Positions 1-10,630 of a stretch of 64,000 bases of DNA are shown here, in pieces. How positions within the stretch are numbered: the stretch's first letter is position 1; the number at the start of each line of letters is the position of its first letter. A program made the position numbers and the translations under genes. This DNA comes from Gimesia sp. (GTDB taxonomy: Bacteria > Planctomycetota > Planctomycetia > Planctomycetales > Planctomycetaceae): the NCBI RefSeq assembly GCF_040219335.1, contig NZ_JAVJSQ010000040.1, forward strand, positions 1-64,000, read 5' to 3'. The notes beneath the pieces were generated by a model, which saw only the letters and a program-made list of their open reading frames with translations, did no database searches and was not told the DNA's origin.

Positions 1-2
1 TG

Positions 3-3000
3 GCCGATGATGTGGACAGTGACGACGACGCCAACAGCCTGGTCTATGCAATCACCGCTCAGCCGAGTGAAGGAACTGCTTCTTCAAACGGAGATGGCAG
101 TTTTACCTTCAATCCGGGGACTGACTTCCAGGACCTGGCCGTCGGTCAAACCCGCCAGGTGACCTTCACTTACACTGCCACCGATTCAAATAGTGCCGTA
201 AGTAATACGGGCACAGTCACGGTCACCGTAACCGGTGTCAACGATCCTGTTACCGCCGTTGACGACGACGTGACCACATCCAAAGATGTTTCTTTGAACT
301 TTGATGTGCGTCTGGATAACGGCAATGGCCCCGATCTGGACCCGGATGTGAATGATATTCTGTCGGTCTTTAAAATTACCGATACCACGCTGGGGACGGA
401 AACCGCGATCGTCGGCAATGCAATCACTCTCGATTCCGGGGCGACCGTGACGCTGCAGGCGGACGGTACACTCACTTACAATCCGAACGGTCAGTTCGCC
501 AGCCTGATTCTGCCCACCGATACGGCAACGGATACGTTTACTTATACGATTCGCGATGGCAACGGCAGTTCGGATACCGCCACCGTCACGATGACGATTA
601 CCGGTACGAACGAGGACCTGGTTCAGACCGCACCGCTGGATGATGTTTACAGCGACGGTCTGTCGACGGTGACCATTGATCTGGATAATTACTTTAATGA
701 TCCCGATGCCAGTGATGACATCACCTACACCCTGCTCAGCAGTGGTTCGTTTGCAGCAAACTTCTGGGTCGAAAGTGTGAGCATCACCGATAACATCCTG
801 GAAATCACGTTCACTGATTATGCCTCTAACCAGGAACGACTGCCTACGGATATCACACTGCGTGCCGAGTCGACTGATGGGATTTCACCCACGTTTGAGC
901 CGACCTTCCAGTTGATTCCTGACCCGCAGCAAACCATGGAAATCCGGTTGATCGCTACGCCGACTCTTTCCGGCGGTCGTGACTTCTCGTACTTCCGTGC
1001 CGAAGGAGCCCTGGGGACTCCTGGAGGTGGTGTGTTCCATCTGACCAATGGAAATACGGACCTGGATTATTCGATCTATCTCGCTGACTACCTGGATCTG
1101 GACCTTGATGGATCAGAAACCGTCACCACTGATGATGATGTGGAAGCGATTCGACTGGTTAACGGCAATACCATAGTTCATACGATCTACACATCCAATC
1201 CGGGTGATGTGGATGACAGTCCAACTTTTGATATGTCGAACGAGAGCCTGCACGGCACCTTCAGCGGATTGAGCAGCACGATTGTAGATCAGCTGTATAA
1301 TGGCGAGTTGGCAATTCGGGTGGAACGAGTAAGCTTATCTGATATCGCCAAAGTTGCTAACTCCAACATTACGGTCTCTCCCGAGTTAGATGATATCAGC
1401 GACCTGCCTGCTCAAACGACGGAGTATGTCGAGGGGGCCAGCTACAATGTTGAAATCTGGATCAGTGATCAACTGGCACAGGTTCTGGCCGCTCAGACGA
1501 CCGAAAATTCCTCGATCACGTCTGTTCTGTTTGATCTGTTATGGGATGACACAACGGCTGCACAATTTCAATCAGCTGAAGCCACGGGAGAGGCGAGTGC
1601 CTTCCGGGCCATTGGTGGTATCTTGGATATTGATACGATCAACGGAGTCATTGAAGATATATCAGGACTGACTTTCTTACAAGGTATGGCTGACGGTTAC
1701 TATGCCCGGGTGGGATACGCGACATTTACCGCAAATGCCCCGACGGCAGACGCCGACCCGGTTGAGTATACTATTGACATCACTCCCGGTGAAGATTCGG
1801 TCAATCGCAGTACTGCCATCGATCTGAGCCAGATTGATATCATCGGAACTTCGGTGTCACATTTCGGGACCTCCGAATTCCTGATTCAGACGGATATGAC
1901 CAACATTAACATCGAAGGTAAAATCACTATCGATGGGCAAGAGGTTACGCTGACTCCCCAGGATCTGGGGCTGGACAGTACGACCGTGAGTGGTCGCCTG
2001 GATGTCCTGTTCGACGACGTGGATAATCCTTCCACGATTCAGATTCTTGATTCGTTTATTGAAGTTAACCCGTCTGGACTTGCCCTGCCCGATCGCACAG
2101 CAGCGAATAATGACCGAACTACAGAGGAACTGGCTGATTTCGGATTGGAAGGAGTGCTACCGAATTTCAGCGGGACTGGTAACCCTGCTGACCTGTCAGT
2201 TGCCATTCGGGATGCCTTGGTGCAGGTACTCTCCAGTACGCAGGCTCTGGATGGCAACGGTAATTTCAACATTTCCGAGGACTGGCAACTGACCAATGGT
2301 GACCTCTATTCCATGCTGGTTGTGCCGGCCTTTGGTAATTTTGTTGCCAGTGATACGGTCGAGTCCACAGCTGGTGAAACGATGGCCTTCTTCGATCCAG
2401 GGGCAGGCGTACCAGCCGGTCTGACTGGCTGGAGCCAGGCTAAACTGACGGAAATTTCCACCGGTCTGTATGAACTGGTGATACCTGTCAGCCGTGTGCT
2501 CAACTTCAACACCGAAGCGGGATATCCTGTCGAGCTGAAACTGACCGGCTACGCGACTGCTCGCTTCCTCGTGGATCAGGAGACGACCGATCAATATGGA
2601 GACACAATCGGCACGGCTCATGACACCCTGTTAGACTCCTCTTCAGCAGCTACCACGGGGACCAAGACCTTCTATGGCGGCATCGGGAATAATACTTCCA
2701 TCGCCGATCCGCTGCTGGATGTCGATATGTTCCAGGTGCAGTTGAACGCTGGTGACAGCGTGATCGTGGACATCGACGCCAGCCAGTTCGAGACAGGACT
2801 GGACAGCGTGGTGCGGATCTTTGATGCAGCCGGAAACGAAGTGGCTTACTCGGATGACGATCTGGCCCCGGATGAAAACTTTGTCAGTTTCCTGTCCAAC
2901 TTTGATTCCTATGTAACCTACACCAACACTACGGGAAGTGCGGGTAATTTCTTTATCGGTGTCAGTGCCTATAACGACACTGATGACCCCGTTTCGTATG

Positions 3001-4937
3001 ATCCAACGGATACCGCAGGACGTCCGACGGGCGTTGATCCTTCGGATGTGGGTAGCTATGACCTGCATATCACAGTACAGAATGGTGCAGCACCGCTGCA
3101 TGGAACCCAGGCTGTCATTACTGATGCACCGCTGGAAGACGGGACAGCCGTCGATCTGGCGGTCGTCCGTGATCAGACCCAGCTGGATGCCTATGGTCAG
3201 ACCAGCAGTCTGCCGACCAGCGATACCTGGATCGATGAGTGGAGTTCCTTCTGGGTGGAAATCTACGTTGAAACGGCAGATGCTCAGGGCATTACTGCAG
3301 CGATTGCCGATCTGAATTACAACACCGATTTCTTCACCGCCACAGCGATTGAATTTGGTGCCGCGTTTGCTGACAACGGACAGGCAATCATTGATGATGC
3401 CACCGGCGTCGTAACCGGATTGAGTGGAACGGCTCAATACGAGAAAGCAGGACACCTCAAGAAGGCGCTGCTGGCCCGCGTGAAATTTGAATCCCTGGAG
3501 CAGGATGATGTCTCGATTGACTTCGAGGATAAATTCATCGGTCCACATGCCCTGGGGCTCTCGTTGAGCAATGTGAGTGTCAGCCTGACAGGGGATGCAG
3601 AAACCACCCTGCTGGTGGGCGATGCTCCCGAAACAGACCTGTGGGCGATTGCCTATGATGTGAATGATGATGATGTCATTGACTTCAAGGATCTGACGAT
3701 TCTGGCTTCGGTTTACAACCAGAATGTGCTCGATACGTATTCACCCTATGTCTGGGCCCTGGATGCCGATAAGAGTGGTGATGTCAACTTCAAAGACCTG
3801 ACGTTCTTTGCCACCAACTACGGTGTCTCGAAGGGTGGGAATCGCGATGTGATCTACCCGTCGAACTTCCTGCAACGCTGGTATGGTAAGACCACCAACA
3901 TCAGTGGTGACTCTTCGATCGATCAGGTAATGGATACGGCACTGAGCATCTGGCAGGACGCTTTGGGAATGGATGAGCCTCTGGATATCCAGCTGGTGAT
4001 CACCGACCTGGGCGGCACTCAACTGGGTGAAGGCCAGATCACCGCTGTCGACGAGCAGGGCCGACCTGTCGCGGGGATTGTGACACTGGACGACGATGCC
4101 GCCGGCCTGGGCTGGTACTCTGACATCTCGACAACTGCCTTTGGTGGTGGCGAGCTGGAAGGGGGCGTGTCTTACACGGCTGACATCAATTCCGAGGCAG
4201 CGGGTCACTACGACCTGTTAACTGTGCTGTTGCATGAAATCGGTCACGTTGCCGGCTTCACAGATACTTATGCACCATTCGAAAGCCACATTCAGGTGGG
4301 CGTAGGTGGTACGCTGAGCTTCGTCGGCAACGGATTTGAAGCAACGCTGACAGACGATGGCCTGCACCTGGATGATTCGGTACATGATGGCGACGTCATG
4401 AACGCGACACTGGATCCGGGTGTGCGGAAACTGCCTTCGATTCTGGATGCATTGATTCTGCAGACTGCTCATGAGACGGCTGCTTCTGGCGACTTCGAGA
4501 TTCTGGTGGGCGTCAACGCTCCGCTGATGGCAAATCTGCCTCTGACAGGCAGCGATGAAACGGTTCTGCCTGAAGCAATCCAGCCGCTGGCTCCCCTGGT
4601 CGAACTGGCTCAGGTCAGCTTCGACGCCACTGGAAGCCAGAGTGACCCTGCAGGCTCGAATCTGCCTGTGATCTGGAATCAGGTCTGGAACACCTTAAAT
4701 CAGCTCTCCCAGGGAGCAGATCCGAGTGAACTGGATCTGACACTGCTGGAAGGTCTGAATGAAGAATTCGTTCAGTCGCTGCGGGAACACGGCCTGTCGA
4801 TTATCGAGTCTGGCGAGATTCTGGGTCACGAATTGAGTGAGCTGGATCCGGCCGACTGGCAGCTGACAGGACTGGACCAGGATGGAGATGGCGACTTTGA
4901 TGCAGTCTTCTCAAACTGGGCAGGTCCCATACTTTAA
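3..4937 (+). CDS. Giant secreted adhesin-like protein with dockerin and metzincin-like regions (5' partial)
   Basis: The frame is open to the window edge, so the N-terminus and any signal peptide lie upstream; 1,641 residues follow the first possible start here. In order there are acidic Ig/cadherin-like repeats rich in Thr/Asp (about residues 1-210), a long beta-rich part, a pre-peptidase C-terminal-like domain (about 900-1015), a cohesin-like segment (about 1040-1190), and two dockerin/EF-hand-like loops with DVNDDDVIDFKDL and DADKSGDVNFKDL (about 1215-1275). Near residue 1405 comes HEIGHVAGFTD, which fits the metzincin HExxHxxGxxH/D zinc site, followed by a DVMN stretch that could be the Met-turn. 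Such mosaics in planctomycetes are usually surface or extracellular matrix proteins. A role in adhesion or as a surface protease is inference. An intrinsic terminator follows. Confidence 0.8.
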   Translation, partial: ADDVDSDDDANSLVYAITAQPSEGTASSNGDGSFTFNPGTDFQDLAVGQTRQVTFTYTATDSNSAVSNTGTVTVTVTGVNDPVTAVDDDVTTSKDVSLNFDVRLDNGNGPDLDPDVNDILSVFKITDTTLGTETAIVGNAITLDSGATVTLQADGTLTYNPNGQFASLILPTDTATDTFTYTIRDGNGSSDTATVTMTITGTNEDLVQTAPLDDVYSDGLSTVTIDLDNYFNDPDASDDITYTLLSSGSFAANFWVESVSITDNILEITFTDYASNQERLPTDITLRAESTDGISPTFEPTFQLIPDPQQTMEIRLIATPTLSGGRDFSYFRAEGALGTPGGGVFHLTNGNTDLDYSIYLADYLDLDLDGSETVTTDDDVEAIRLVNGNTIVHTIYTSNPGDVDDSPTFDMSNESLHGTFSGLSSTIVDQLYNGELAIRVERVSLSDIAKVANSNITVSPELDDISDLPAQTTEYVEGASYNVEIWISDQLAQVLAAQTTENSSITSVLFDLLWDDTTAAQFQSAEATGEASAFRAIGGILDIDTINGVIEDISGLTFLQGMADGYYARVGYATFTANAPTADADPVEYTIDITPGEDSVNRSTAIDLSQIDIIGTSVSHFGTSEFLIQTDMTNINIEGKITIDGQEVTLTPQDLGLDSTTVSGRLDVLFDDVDNPSTIQILDSFIEVNPSGLALPDRTAANNDRTTEELADFGLEGVLPNFSGTGNPADLSVAIRDALVQVLSSTQALDGNGNFNISEDWQLTNGDLYSMLVVPAFGNFVASDTVESTAGETMAFFDPGAGVPAGLTGWSQAKLTEISTGLYELVIPVSRVLNFNTEAGYPVELKLTGYATARFLVDQETTDQYGDTIGTAHDTLLDSSSAATTGTKTFYGGIGNNTSIADPLLDVDMFQVQLNAGDSVIVDIDASQFETGLDSVVRIFDAAGNEVAYSDDDLAPDENFVSFLSNFDSYVTYTNTTGSAGNFFIGVSAYNDTDDPVSYDPTDTAGRPTGVDPSDVGSYDLHITVQNGAAPLHGTQAVITDAPLEDGTAVDLAVVRDQTQLDAYGQTSSLPTSDTWIDEWSSFWVEIYVETADAQGITAAIADLNYNTDFFTATAIEFGAAFADNGQAIIDDATGVVTGLSGTAQYEKAGHLKKALLARVKFESLEQDDVSIDFEDKFIGPHALGLSLSNVSVSLTGDAETTLLVGDAPETDLWAIAYDVNDDDVIDFKDLTILASVYNQNVLDTYSPYVWALDADKSGDVNFKDLTFFATNYGVSKGGNRDVIYPSNFLQRWYGKTTNISGDSSIDQVMDTALSIWQDALGMDEPLDIQLVITDLGGTQLGEGQITAVDEQGRPVAGIVTLDDDAAGLGWYSDISTTAFGGGELEGGVSYTADINSEAAGHYDLLTVLLHEIGHVAGFTDTYAPFESHIQVGVGGTLSFVGNGFEATLTDDGLHLDDSVHDGDVMNATLDPGVRKLPSILDALILQTAHETAASGDFEILVGVNAPLMANLPLTGSDETVLPEAIQPLAPLVELAQVSFDATGSQSDPAGSNLPVIWNQVWNTLNQLSQGADPSELDLTLLEGLNEEFVQSLREHGLSIIESGEILGHELSELDPADWQLTGLDQDGDGDFDAVFSNWAGPIL

Positions 4938-5323
4938 ATCGCTAATTCACTGAATTTAAATTCAGCAGGCTCTGATATGTGACGTATGATGACATATCAG
5001 GGCCTTTTTTCATAAGTGCAACGTCGACTGGCTGTTGTAGGTGAGATAGGCGATTGAGTTGCTTTTTGACAACATACAGTAATTTTCGTCAGGGTCGATG
5101 CCCTGTCTCGTAAGAGTTTGAAAGACTTAGGTTTCTGTTCTTGAATAGTGAACAGGCCGATGTTATGTTTCAGGTGTCTTGAGGGAACTCGGGACGAACT
5201 GATCTTTTTTTACCGGGATGAACTGCCTGTCACTGCAGGAGCTCTTCATCTCCGGTCCGTACAGTTCCCATATCCGGAACCAATAACTTCTTCAGATTTT
5301 GTAACATTGAGGAGAAATCAAGC
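4938..5323. other. Intergenic region before the DUF3467 gene
   Basis: Apart from the terminator at 4968-5010 no gene is seen. The 300 bases before the GTG at 5324 probably carry the promoter of the next gene. A gaggag Shine-Dalgarno sequence lies just upstream of 5324. Confidence 0.4.
4968..5010 (+). terminator. Rho-independent terminator of the giant surface protein gene
   Basis: The arms ctgatatgt and acatatcag, extended by ggct/ggcc pairing, enclose an 11-base loop and are followed by a run of six T. It lies about 30 bases after the stop codon at 4937. Confidence 0.8.
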
Positions 5324-5695
5324 GTGAGTGCTAAGAAAGATGACAAACCAGCTGAAGCAACACCAGAAGCAGCTGCAGAACAGGCTCAAGGTCAGGCCCC
5401 CGCTCAGCAGCAGCAGCAGGTCAAGGTGAATGATGCAAACGTCATTGCCAGCTATGCCAATTTCTGTCGCGTTTCCAGTACTCCAGAAGAGTTGATTCTG
5501 GACCTGGGACTGAACCCGCAGCCACTGGATCCCGCCAACACTGAAATCACTGTGGGACAGCGGATCATTCTGAATCACTACACAGCCAAGCGACTGTTGA
5601 GTGCTCTCTCAATGGCTCTGCAGCGGCATGAGCAGGCCTTCGGTGTTCTGGAAACAGACATCCGGAAACGCGTCGTGCGTCAGCAGCAGACCTAG
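5324..5695 (+). CDS. DUF3467 family small protein
   Basis: A 123-residue cytoplasmic protein with a GTG start, placed by the gaggag ribosome-binding site about ten bases upstream. The first 35 residues are low-complexity (Lys/Glu, then Ala/Gln-rich [10 protein letters not shown]). The rest (about 38-115) has the layout I associate with DUF3467: [22 protein letters not shown], then a DLGLNPQP stretch, then [16 protein letters not shown] and a closing helix with [10 protein letters not shown]. There is no signal peptide or membrane segment. The family has no established function that I know of. It is a single gene between two terminators, so it is probably transcribed alone. Confidence 0.75.
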   Translation: MSAKKDDKPAEATPEAAAEQAQGQAPAQQQQQVKVNDANVIASYANFCRVSSTPEELILDLGLNPQPLDPANTEITVGQRIILNHYTAKRLLSALSMALQRHEQAFGVLETDIRKRVVRQQQT

Positions 5696-5736
5696 TCTCT
5701 TGATGACAGCCTGAGTTTTCGGGCAGCGATCTATCG

Positions 5737-5774
5737 AACCGGCCCGTTACCTGGTGTAACGGAGCCGGTTTTTT
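5737..5774 (+). terminator. Rho-independent terminator after the DUF3467 gene
   Basis: The arms aaccggcccgttac and gtaacggagccggtt pair with one interruption across a short ctggt loop and run into a stretch of T. Confidence 0.8.
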
Positions 5775-6086
5775 AGTGCGCTGTCGGGAAGCGGAGCTGG
5801 GGCTTTCCCTTTGCTCGTCGGGTGACTGATATTCTGGTTTTTCCTGAAAAATTGAATAAAAGACTGGCAGCGGTTGAGTAGGAAAGCGAATAGCAGTTTG
5901 CTAACTTTATTTATGATACTGCAAGAGGTCTGGAGTGATGCGCTTTCAATCTCAGATCTTATAGGATATCGTAGAAGTAGTATCTTTTCGAAACCGTAAC
6001 TGCGACAGAACTCCTGCTCTTTCAGGTTTCCTGAGATGCAGGAGGCGTATGTCGGTTGTTCTTAATTACAGCCCGGAGAGGGCAGA
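5775..6086. other. Intergenic region upstream of the 2-oxoglutarate dehydrogenase gene
   Basis: About 310 bases with no credible ORF, presumably the promoter and leader of the downstream gene. A purine-rich ggagaggg precedes the ATG at 6087. I see no recognisable riboswitch or operator. Confidence 0.35.
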
Positions 6087-8963
6087 ATGTTAGATAAACC
6101 AGATCCCGCTTCGTCCTACCATGACGGCAACGGGCAGAGCGAAAGTTCGCTGCCCGAAGATTTAATTAACGAATTAAGCTCGGAATCGTTAACCTTCGTG
6201 GAAGACCTCTATACGAGCTTTCTGGAGTCACCCAGTTCGGTGAGCGAGGAATGGCGAAATTATTTTGCCAGGTTCCCCCAGAAGTCGGCCCGCAAACGCA
6301 AGCCAGGTTTTGGTCCCACATTCAAACGGCATTCGATGTTCAATCCACCGTCACCCGTCCGGAATGAAGCCGTCGATCGCCAGACAATGAAAATCGCCGA
6401 CCGGCAGGAACGTCTGGACCAGCTGATCCGTAACTATCGCGTGCGGGGACACATCCTGGCATCGCTCGATCCATTGGGAAAAAAGCGGGCAACACCGGCT
6501 GAACTGATGCCCGAGTTTTACGATTTCTCGGAGCGGGATTACGACCGCGTCTTTTCGACCTCCACTTTTGGTGGTCCGAAACAGCGAACGCTGCGGGAAA
6601 TGATACAGTGGCTGAAGAACACCTACTGCCGATCGATCGGTGCGCAATTCATGCACATCGACAGTCTGCGGGTACGGGAGTGGCTGCAGACCCGGATGGA
6701 AAGTACGGCGAACTTCCTCAAGTTCGAACGTCCCGAAGCCCTGCGGATTCTGCGTCGCCTGACCGACGCCGTCGGCTTTGAAGAATTCATTCAGAAAAAG
6801 TATGTCGGCCTGAAGAGCTTCTCGCTGGAAGGAGCCGAAAGTCTGATTCCATTGCTCGATCTGGCGATTGAAAAAGCGGGAGAGCAGGGGGTCGATGAAA
6901 TCGTATTCGGTATGGCCCACCGCGGTCGTCTCAACGTGCTGACCAATATCATGGGGAAAAAACCTCGTGAGATTTTCCGTGAATACGAAGATTCGGTTCC
7001 GGAAATGAGCGTGGGTCGCGGCGACGTGAAATACCACCTGGGTTACAGCTCGGACTGGATGACCGAATCCGGCCACAACGTCCACCTGACGCTCTGTTTC
7101 AACCCGAGCCACCTGGAATTCGTGAACCCGGTTGCTATGGGACGTATGCGGGCGAAACAGGATCGCTGGCACAACATTGACCGGACCAAGGGGATGGTGC
7201 TGCTGATTCACGGTGACGCTGCATTTGCCGGCGAAGGCGTGGTGCAGGAAAGCCTGAACCTGAGCGAACTGCGGGGCTACCGTACGGGGGGGACGATTCA
7301 CGTTGTCGTGAATAACCAGATCGGTTTCACCACCGACCCCGCTCAGAGCCGTTCTTCGACCTACGCGACCGATGTGGCCAAGATGCTGCAGATTCCCATC
7401 TTCCACGTCAACGGCGAAGATCCGGAAGCAGTGGCCCAGGTTGTCCGTCTGGCAATGGACTTCCGCAAAGAATTCCATCGGGACGTGGTCATCGACATGT
7501 ACTGCTATCGTCGTCGTGGGCATAACGAAGGGGATGAGCCTTCATTCACTCAGCCCCTGATGTACGATGTGATCGACAAGCGGCCGTCTGTCCGCGACAG
7601 CTTCCTGCAGCGGATGCTGGAACGAAAGTCGGTCACCGAGGAAGATGCCGACCGGTTACAGGAGGAAAGTGTTTCCCATCTGGAAGCCGAACTGGCGGCA
7701 GCCCGGGTTGAGAATTATCCTCACAAGGTCGAACTGCCCGGCGGGATCTGGACCGGTTATCGCGGCGGAAAAGAACTGCCCGCGGATCAGATCGATACCG
7801 GAGTTCCCGCGGAGAGTCTGTCTAATTTGCTGTTGAAACAGACCGAACTGCCCGATGGTTTTACGCCGCACAAGAAAATCAAACGCTTACTGCAGATCCG
7901 TAAGGATATGGCCGCAGGAGAGCGAAAGCTGGACTGGGGAACCGCAGAAGCCCTGGCATTCGCATCACTGCTGACCGAGGGTTACCGGATTCGCGTCAGC
8001 GGTCAGGATGCACAGCGTGGTACTTTCAGCCATCGTCATGCCGTACTGCACGATGTGAAGACCGGTAAAAAGTACACACCGCTCAAGCACCTGGTTTCAG
8101 GGCAGGGCACCGTCGAGATTGTGAACAGCCCGCTTTCCGAAGCAGGGGTTTTAGGTTTCGACTATGGTTACAGCCTGGACTGTCCCGATGGTCTGATTAT
8201 CTGGGAAGCCCAGTTTGGCGATTTCGTCAACGCGGCTCAGGTCATCATCGATCAGTTTATTGTCAGTGCAGAAGACAAGTGGCAACGCTACAGCGGCATG
8301 GTCATGCTGCTGCCTCACGGTTTTGAAGGTCAGGGACCGGAACACTCCAGTGCCCGCTTCGAGCGCTTCCTGCAACTGGCGGCTGAAAGTAATATTCAGA
8401 TTGCGGTACCGACTACGCCGGACCAGTTCTTCCATCTGCTCAGACGTCAGGTCATCCGCAAGTGGCGTAAGCCTCTGATTGTAATGACTCCCAAGAGTCT
8501 GCTCCGACATCGCGATGCGGTTTCCAGTTTCAGTTCGCTGACTTCTGGTTCCTTCATGAAGGTCATCGGCGATACGAGCGATCTGAATCCGCAGAATGTG
8601 AAACGGATTCTGCTGTGTACCGGGAAGATCTATTATGATCTGAACGAACGCCGTCGACAGACTGAACGTGACGATGTGGCCATCGTGCGAATCGAGCAGC
8701 TTTATCCGGTGCCCCATGAAGATCTGGAAGCAGCCCTGGCACCCTATCCGGAAGGAACCCCGGTTTACTGGGTTCAGGAAGAGCCGGAAAACATGGGCGC
8801 CTGGCGATTTATTTACTGCCGATTCAAAGGAAACCTGTTTGGGCGCCATCCGCTGCATGGGGTTTATCGTCCCGCGAGTGCCAGCCCGGCAACAGGCTCG
8901 GGACGCAGCCATCAGTTCGAACAGGAAATGCTGCTTACAGAAAGTTTCCGGGACGACTCTTAG
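6087..8963 (+). CDS. sucA: 2-oxoglutarate dehydrogenase E1 component
   Basis: A thiamine-diphosphate enzyme that decarboxylates 2-oxoglutarate and passes the succinyl group to the lipoyl E2 in the TCA cycle. Its 958 residues are close to the usual 930-950. An N-terminal helical segment with [20 protein letters not shown] is the E1o signature that binds E2. Further family landmarks are [17 protein letters not shown] (about 275), [19 protein letters not shown] (about 375), the GFTTDP motif, and [17 protein letters not shown] (about 475). The C-terminal pyrimidine-binding and transketolase-like halves are complete up to HQFEQEMLL. The ATG follows a purine-rich ggagaggg. No E2 or E3 gene lies in the window, so the complex is encoded at more than one locus. 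It converges on fhcD with only nine bases between the stops. Confidence 0.97.
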   Translation: MLDKPDPASSYHDGNGQSESSLPEDLINELSSESLTFVEDLYTSFLESPSSVSEEWRNYFARFPQKSARKRKPGFGPTFKRHSMFNPPSPVRNEAVDRQTMKIADRQERLDQLIRNYRVRGHILASLDPLGKKRATPAELMPEFYDFSERDYDRVFSTSTFGGPKQRTLREMIQWLKNTYCRSIGAQFMHIDSLRVREWLQTRMESTANFLKFERPEALRILRRLTDAVGFEEFIQKKYVGLKSFSLEGAESLIPLLDLAIEKAGEQGVDEIVFGMAHRGRLNVLTNIMGKKPREIFREYEDSVPEMSVGRGDVKYHLGYSSDWMTESGHNVHLTLCFNPSHLEFVNPVAMGRMRAKQDRWHNIDRTKGMVLLIHGDAAFAGEGVVQESLNLSELRGYRTGGTIHVVVNNQIGFTTDPAQSRSSTYATDVAKMLQIPIFHVNGEDPEAVAQVVRLAMDFRKEFHRDVVIDMYCYRRRGHNEGDEPSFTQPLMYDVIDKRPSVRDSFLQRMLERKSVTEEDADRLQEESVSHLEAELAAARVENYPHKVELPGGIWTGYRGGKELPADQIDTGVPAESLSNLLLKQTELPDGFTPHKKIKRLLQIRKDMAAGERKLDWGTAEALAFASLLTEGYRIRVSGQDAQRGTFSHRHAVLHDVKTGKKYTPLKHLVSGQGTVEIVNSPLSEAGVLGFDYGYSLDCPDGLIIWEAQFGDFVNAAQVIIDQFIVSAEDKWQRYSGMVMLLPHGFEGQGPEHSSARFERFLQLAAESNIQIAVPTTPDQFFHLLRRQVIRKWRKPLIVMTPKSLLRHRDAVSSFSSLTSGSFMKVIGDTSDLNPQNVKRILLCTGKIYYDLNERRRQTERDDVAIVRIEQLYPVPHEDLEAALAPYPEGTPVYWVQEEPENMGAWRFIYCRFKGNLFGRHPLHGVYRPASASPATGSGRSHQFEQEMLLTESFRDDS

Positions 8964-8972
8964 TCCCGGAGA

Positions 8973-9902
8973 CTATCTCCGTTTGAGTTCAGCGATGACT
9001 TCGGCCAGATGAAAATGGTGTTTGCCGAGTTTGCCGCCGTAGTTGCCCGCTGTGATCTGCAGCAGTCCCGGTAACTGCGTGGCTGCCTGCAGGCCGTTGC
9101 ACATCGCCTGTTGGACGTCGTCGAATGTTTCACCGTCGATGACGATTTCATAGACGCAGCCTGTACCTTCGGGTAGATCAGAGTTGGTCTCGGCACGGAG
9201 GGTCGGGCAGTAGGCGTCGTTCGTAGAGGCTTTGAGCGCAGAATACTTCGAACCGACTTTACTGCCACTGCGGACAATGCCTCCCGGGAAAGGGAGTATG
9301 ACATTGTCGACGGCTTGCATGGCGGTAACAGCCGCTTCGGTTGCGAGCAGACCTGCAGACTGGTTCGTCGCGCAGATCAGCAGGTTGCCCCCGGCGACTC
9401 CTTTAAAGGAGCCGACACGATCTTCGCAGACGAATTCGCCATCCATGACGGGAATTCTCCAGAGGCGGCGGTCATCCCATTTCTTCGAGATCTGAAACCC
9501 ATCCCCAAAGAAGCGGAGCTGTTTACCCAAAGCCAGGGCTTTTTCGGGATCTGTCACCGGGATGCCGGCGTAGCAGGCAGTGGTGGGACAGGTCAGGATA
9601 CATTGCCCCACACGATTGGTGACTGCTTTCTCGAGTGCAGAGCGGCTGAAGGCGAAGAACATCAGGCTGACGCCGGGACGTCCATCGGGGCTCTCTTCAG
9701 GGGAGAGGAACTTTTCGACGCCGGCTTCGGCATCACAGGCGATGACACTGGTGGCGTAACCGGTGACTTCGGTTGCCGCGATCCGGACCCAGGATTCGGA
9801 GACCGCGGTCACAATAATGCGGGTTCCGACCGTGGTGAATGCTTCTGCAAATGTGTCGCAGACGGGAACGTCGTTCCATGCCAGTTCTGGTTGAGTATTC
9901 AA
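8973..9902 (-). CDS. fhcD: Formylmethanofuran--tetrahydromethanopterin N-formyltransferase
   Basis: Transfers a formyl group between methanofuran and tetrahydromethanopterin in the H4MPT-linked C1 pathway, which planctomycetes share with methylotrophs and methanogens. Its 309 residues are near the usual 300 for Ftr. Recognisable segments are [18 protein letters not shown] near the N-terminus, [13 protein letters not shown] (about 150), [19 protein letters not shown] (about 180) and [14 protein letters not shown] at the C-terminus. The start codon is TTG at 9902; no ATG or GTG in frame gives the complete conserved N-terminus. It lies on the same strand as the response regulator, with 85 bases between them. 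Co-transcription or regulation by that system is possible but unproven. Other genes of the formyltransferase/hydrolase complex are not in the window. Confidence 0.93.
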   Translation of the reverse strand: MNTQPELAWNDVPVCDTFAEAFTTVGTRIIVTAVSESWVRIAATEVTGYATSVIACDAEAGVEKFLSPEESPDGRPGVSLMFFAFSRSALEKAVTNRVGQCILTCPTTACYAGIPVTDPEKALALGKQLRFFGDGFQISKKWDDRRLWRIPVMDGEFVCEDRVGSFKGVAGGNLLICATNQSAGLLATEAAVTAMQAVDNVILPFPGGIVRSGSKVGSKYSALKASTNDAYCPTLRAETNSDLPEGTGCVYEIVIDGETFDDVQQAMCNGLQAATQLPGLLQITAGNYGGKLGKHHFHLAEVIAELKRR

Positions 9903-9987
9903 GTTCGTGCCCGGACGCTGATAAAAACTGTGTTGTCCAATAAATCCTGCTTCTGATTATGGCGGATCGGTCGCAAAATTCAAAGGG

Positions 9988-10626
9988 TCAGCGTTCCTGA
10001 GTCGGAGTCGGGCTTCCCTGGATCTGCAGTTCCATCTGGATCAGCTTGGGAACACTTTTCGCCTGCATTTTCTTCATGATCTTGGCGCGGTGGGCTTCGA
10101 CCGTCTTAAAGCTGACATTCAACTTCTCTGCAATTTCGCGGCTGGAGAAACCCGAGACGACATATTTCATAACTTCATTTTCGCGCCGGGTGAGTGTCGC
10201 TTTGCGTTCCACGAGTTCTTTGTTCTGCTCTCGATTCGCCTTGTTTTGGATATCGCGTTCAATGCCTTTCTGGATGTAATCCAGCAGAACCTGGTCGCTG
10301 ACCGGCTTTTCCAGGAAATCAACGGCTCCCGCTTTCATGGCACGGACAGCCATGGGAACATCTCCGTAACCGGAGACGATGATGACGGGAATGTCGTAGC
10401 CCCGTTCCCTGAGTTTCTCCTGCAGTTCGAGACCACTCATACCGGGGATGCGGACATCGAGTACCAGGCAGCCGGGGTGATCGGGAGAATAACTTTCCAG
10501 AAATTCGCTGGCGAGTTCATGGGTTTGAACTTTGAGCCCGACCGATTCAATCAGCCAGCGGAGTGATTTGCGAATTGCCGGGTCGTCATCGACGACAAAT
10601 ACGGTTGCTTCCTGTTGGGTTGTCAT
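9988..10626 (-). CDS. FixJ-type response regulator (REC plus LuxR-type HTH)
   Basis: A two-component transcription factor of 212 residues. The receiver domain begins with VFVVDDDP; the phosphoacceptor is Asp57 in CLVLDVRIPGMSG, and the switch Lys is in FLEKPVSD. The LuxR/FixJ DNA-binding domain (about 145-205) contains LTRRENEVMKYVVSG and SSREIAEKLNVSFKTVEAHRAKIMKK. I chose the ATG at 10626 because it gives the usual short lead to the receiver and starts just after the kinase stop. An ATG at 10656 would add ten residues and overlap the kinase gene. It surely pairs with the upstream sensor kinase. The target genes are unknown; fhcD downstream is one candidate. Confidence 0.9.
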   Translation of the reverse strand: MTTQQEATVFVVDDDPAIRKSLRWLIESVGLKVQTHELASEFLESYSPDHPGCLVLDVRIPGMSGLELQEKLRERGYDIPVIIVSGYGDVPMAVRAMKAGAVDFLEKPVSDQVLLDYIQKGIERDIQNKANREQNKELVERKATLTRRENEVMKYVVSGFSSREIAEKLNVSFKTVEAHRAKIMKKMQAKSVPKLIQMELQIQGSPTPTQER

Positions 10627-10630
10627 AGCT

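Noticed and set aside
2643..3548. Minus-strand ORF of 301 codons opposite the giant surface protein
   Set aside because: Shadow frame; the plus strand continues uninterrupted through recognised repeat and dockerin-like regions.
6351..7523. Minus-strand ORF of 390 codons opposite sucA
   Set aside because: Shadow frame, rich in His and Phe as expected for the complement of this coding sequence.
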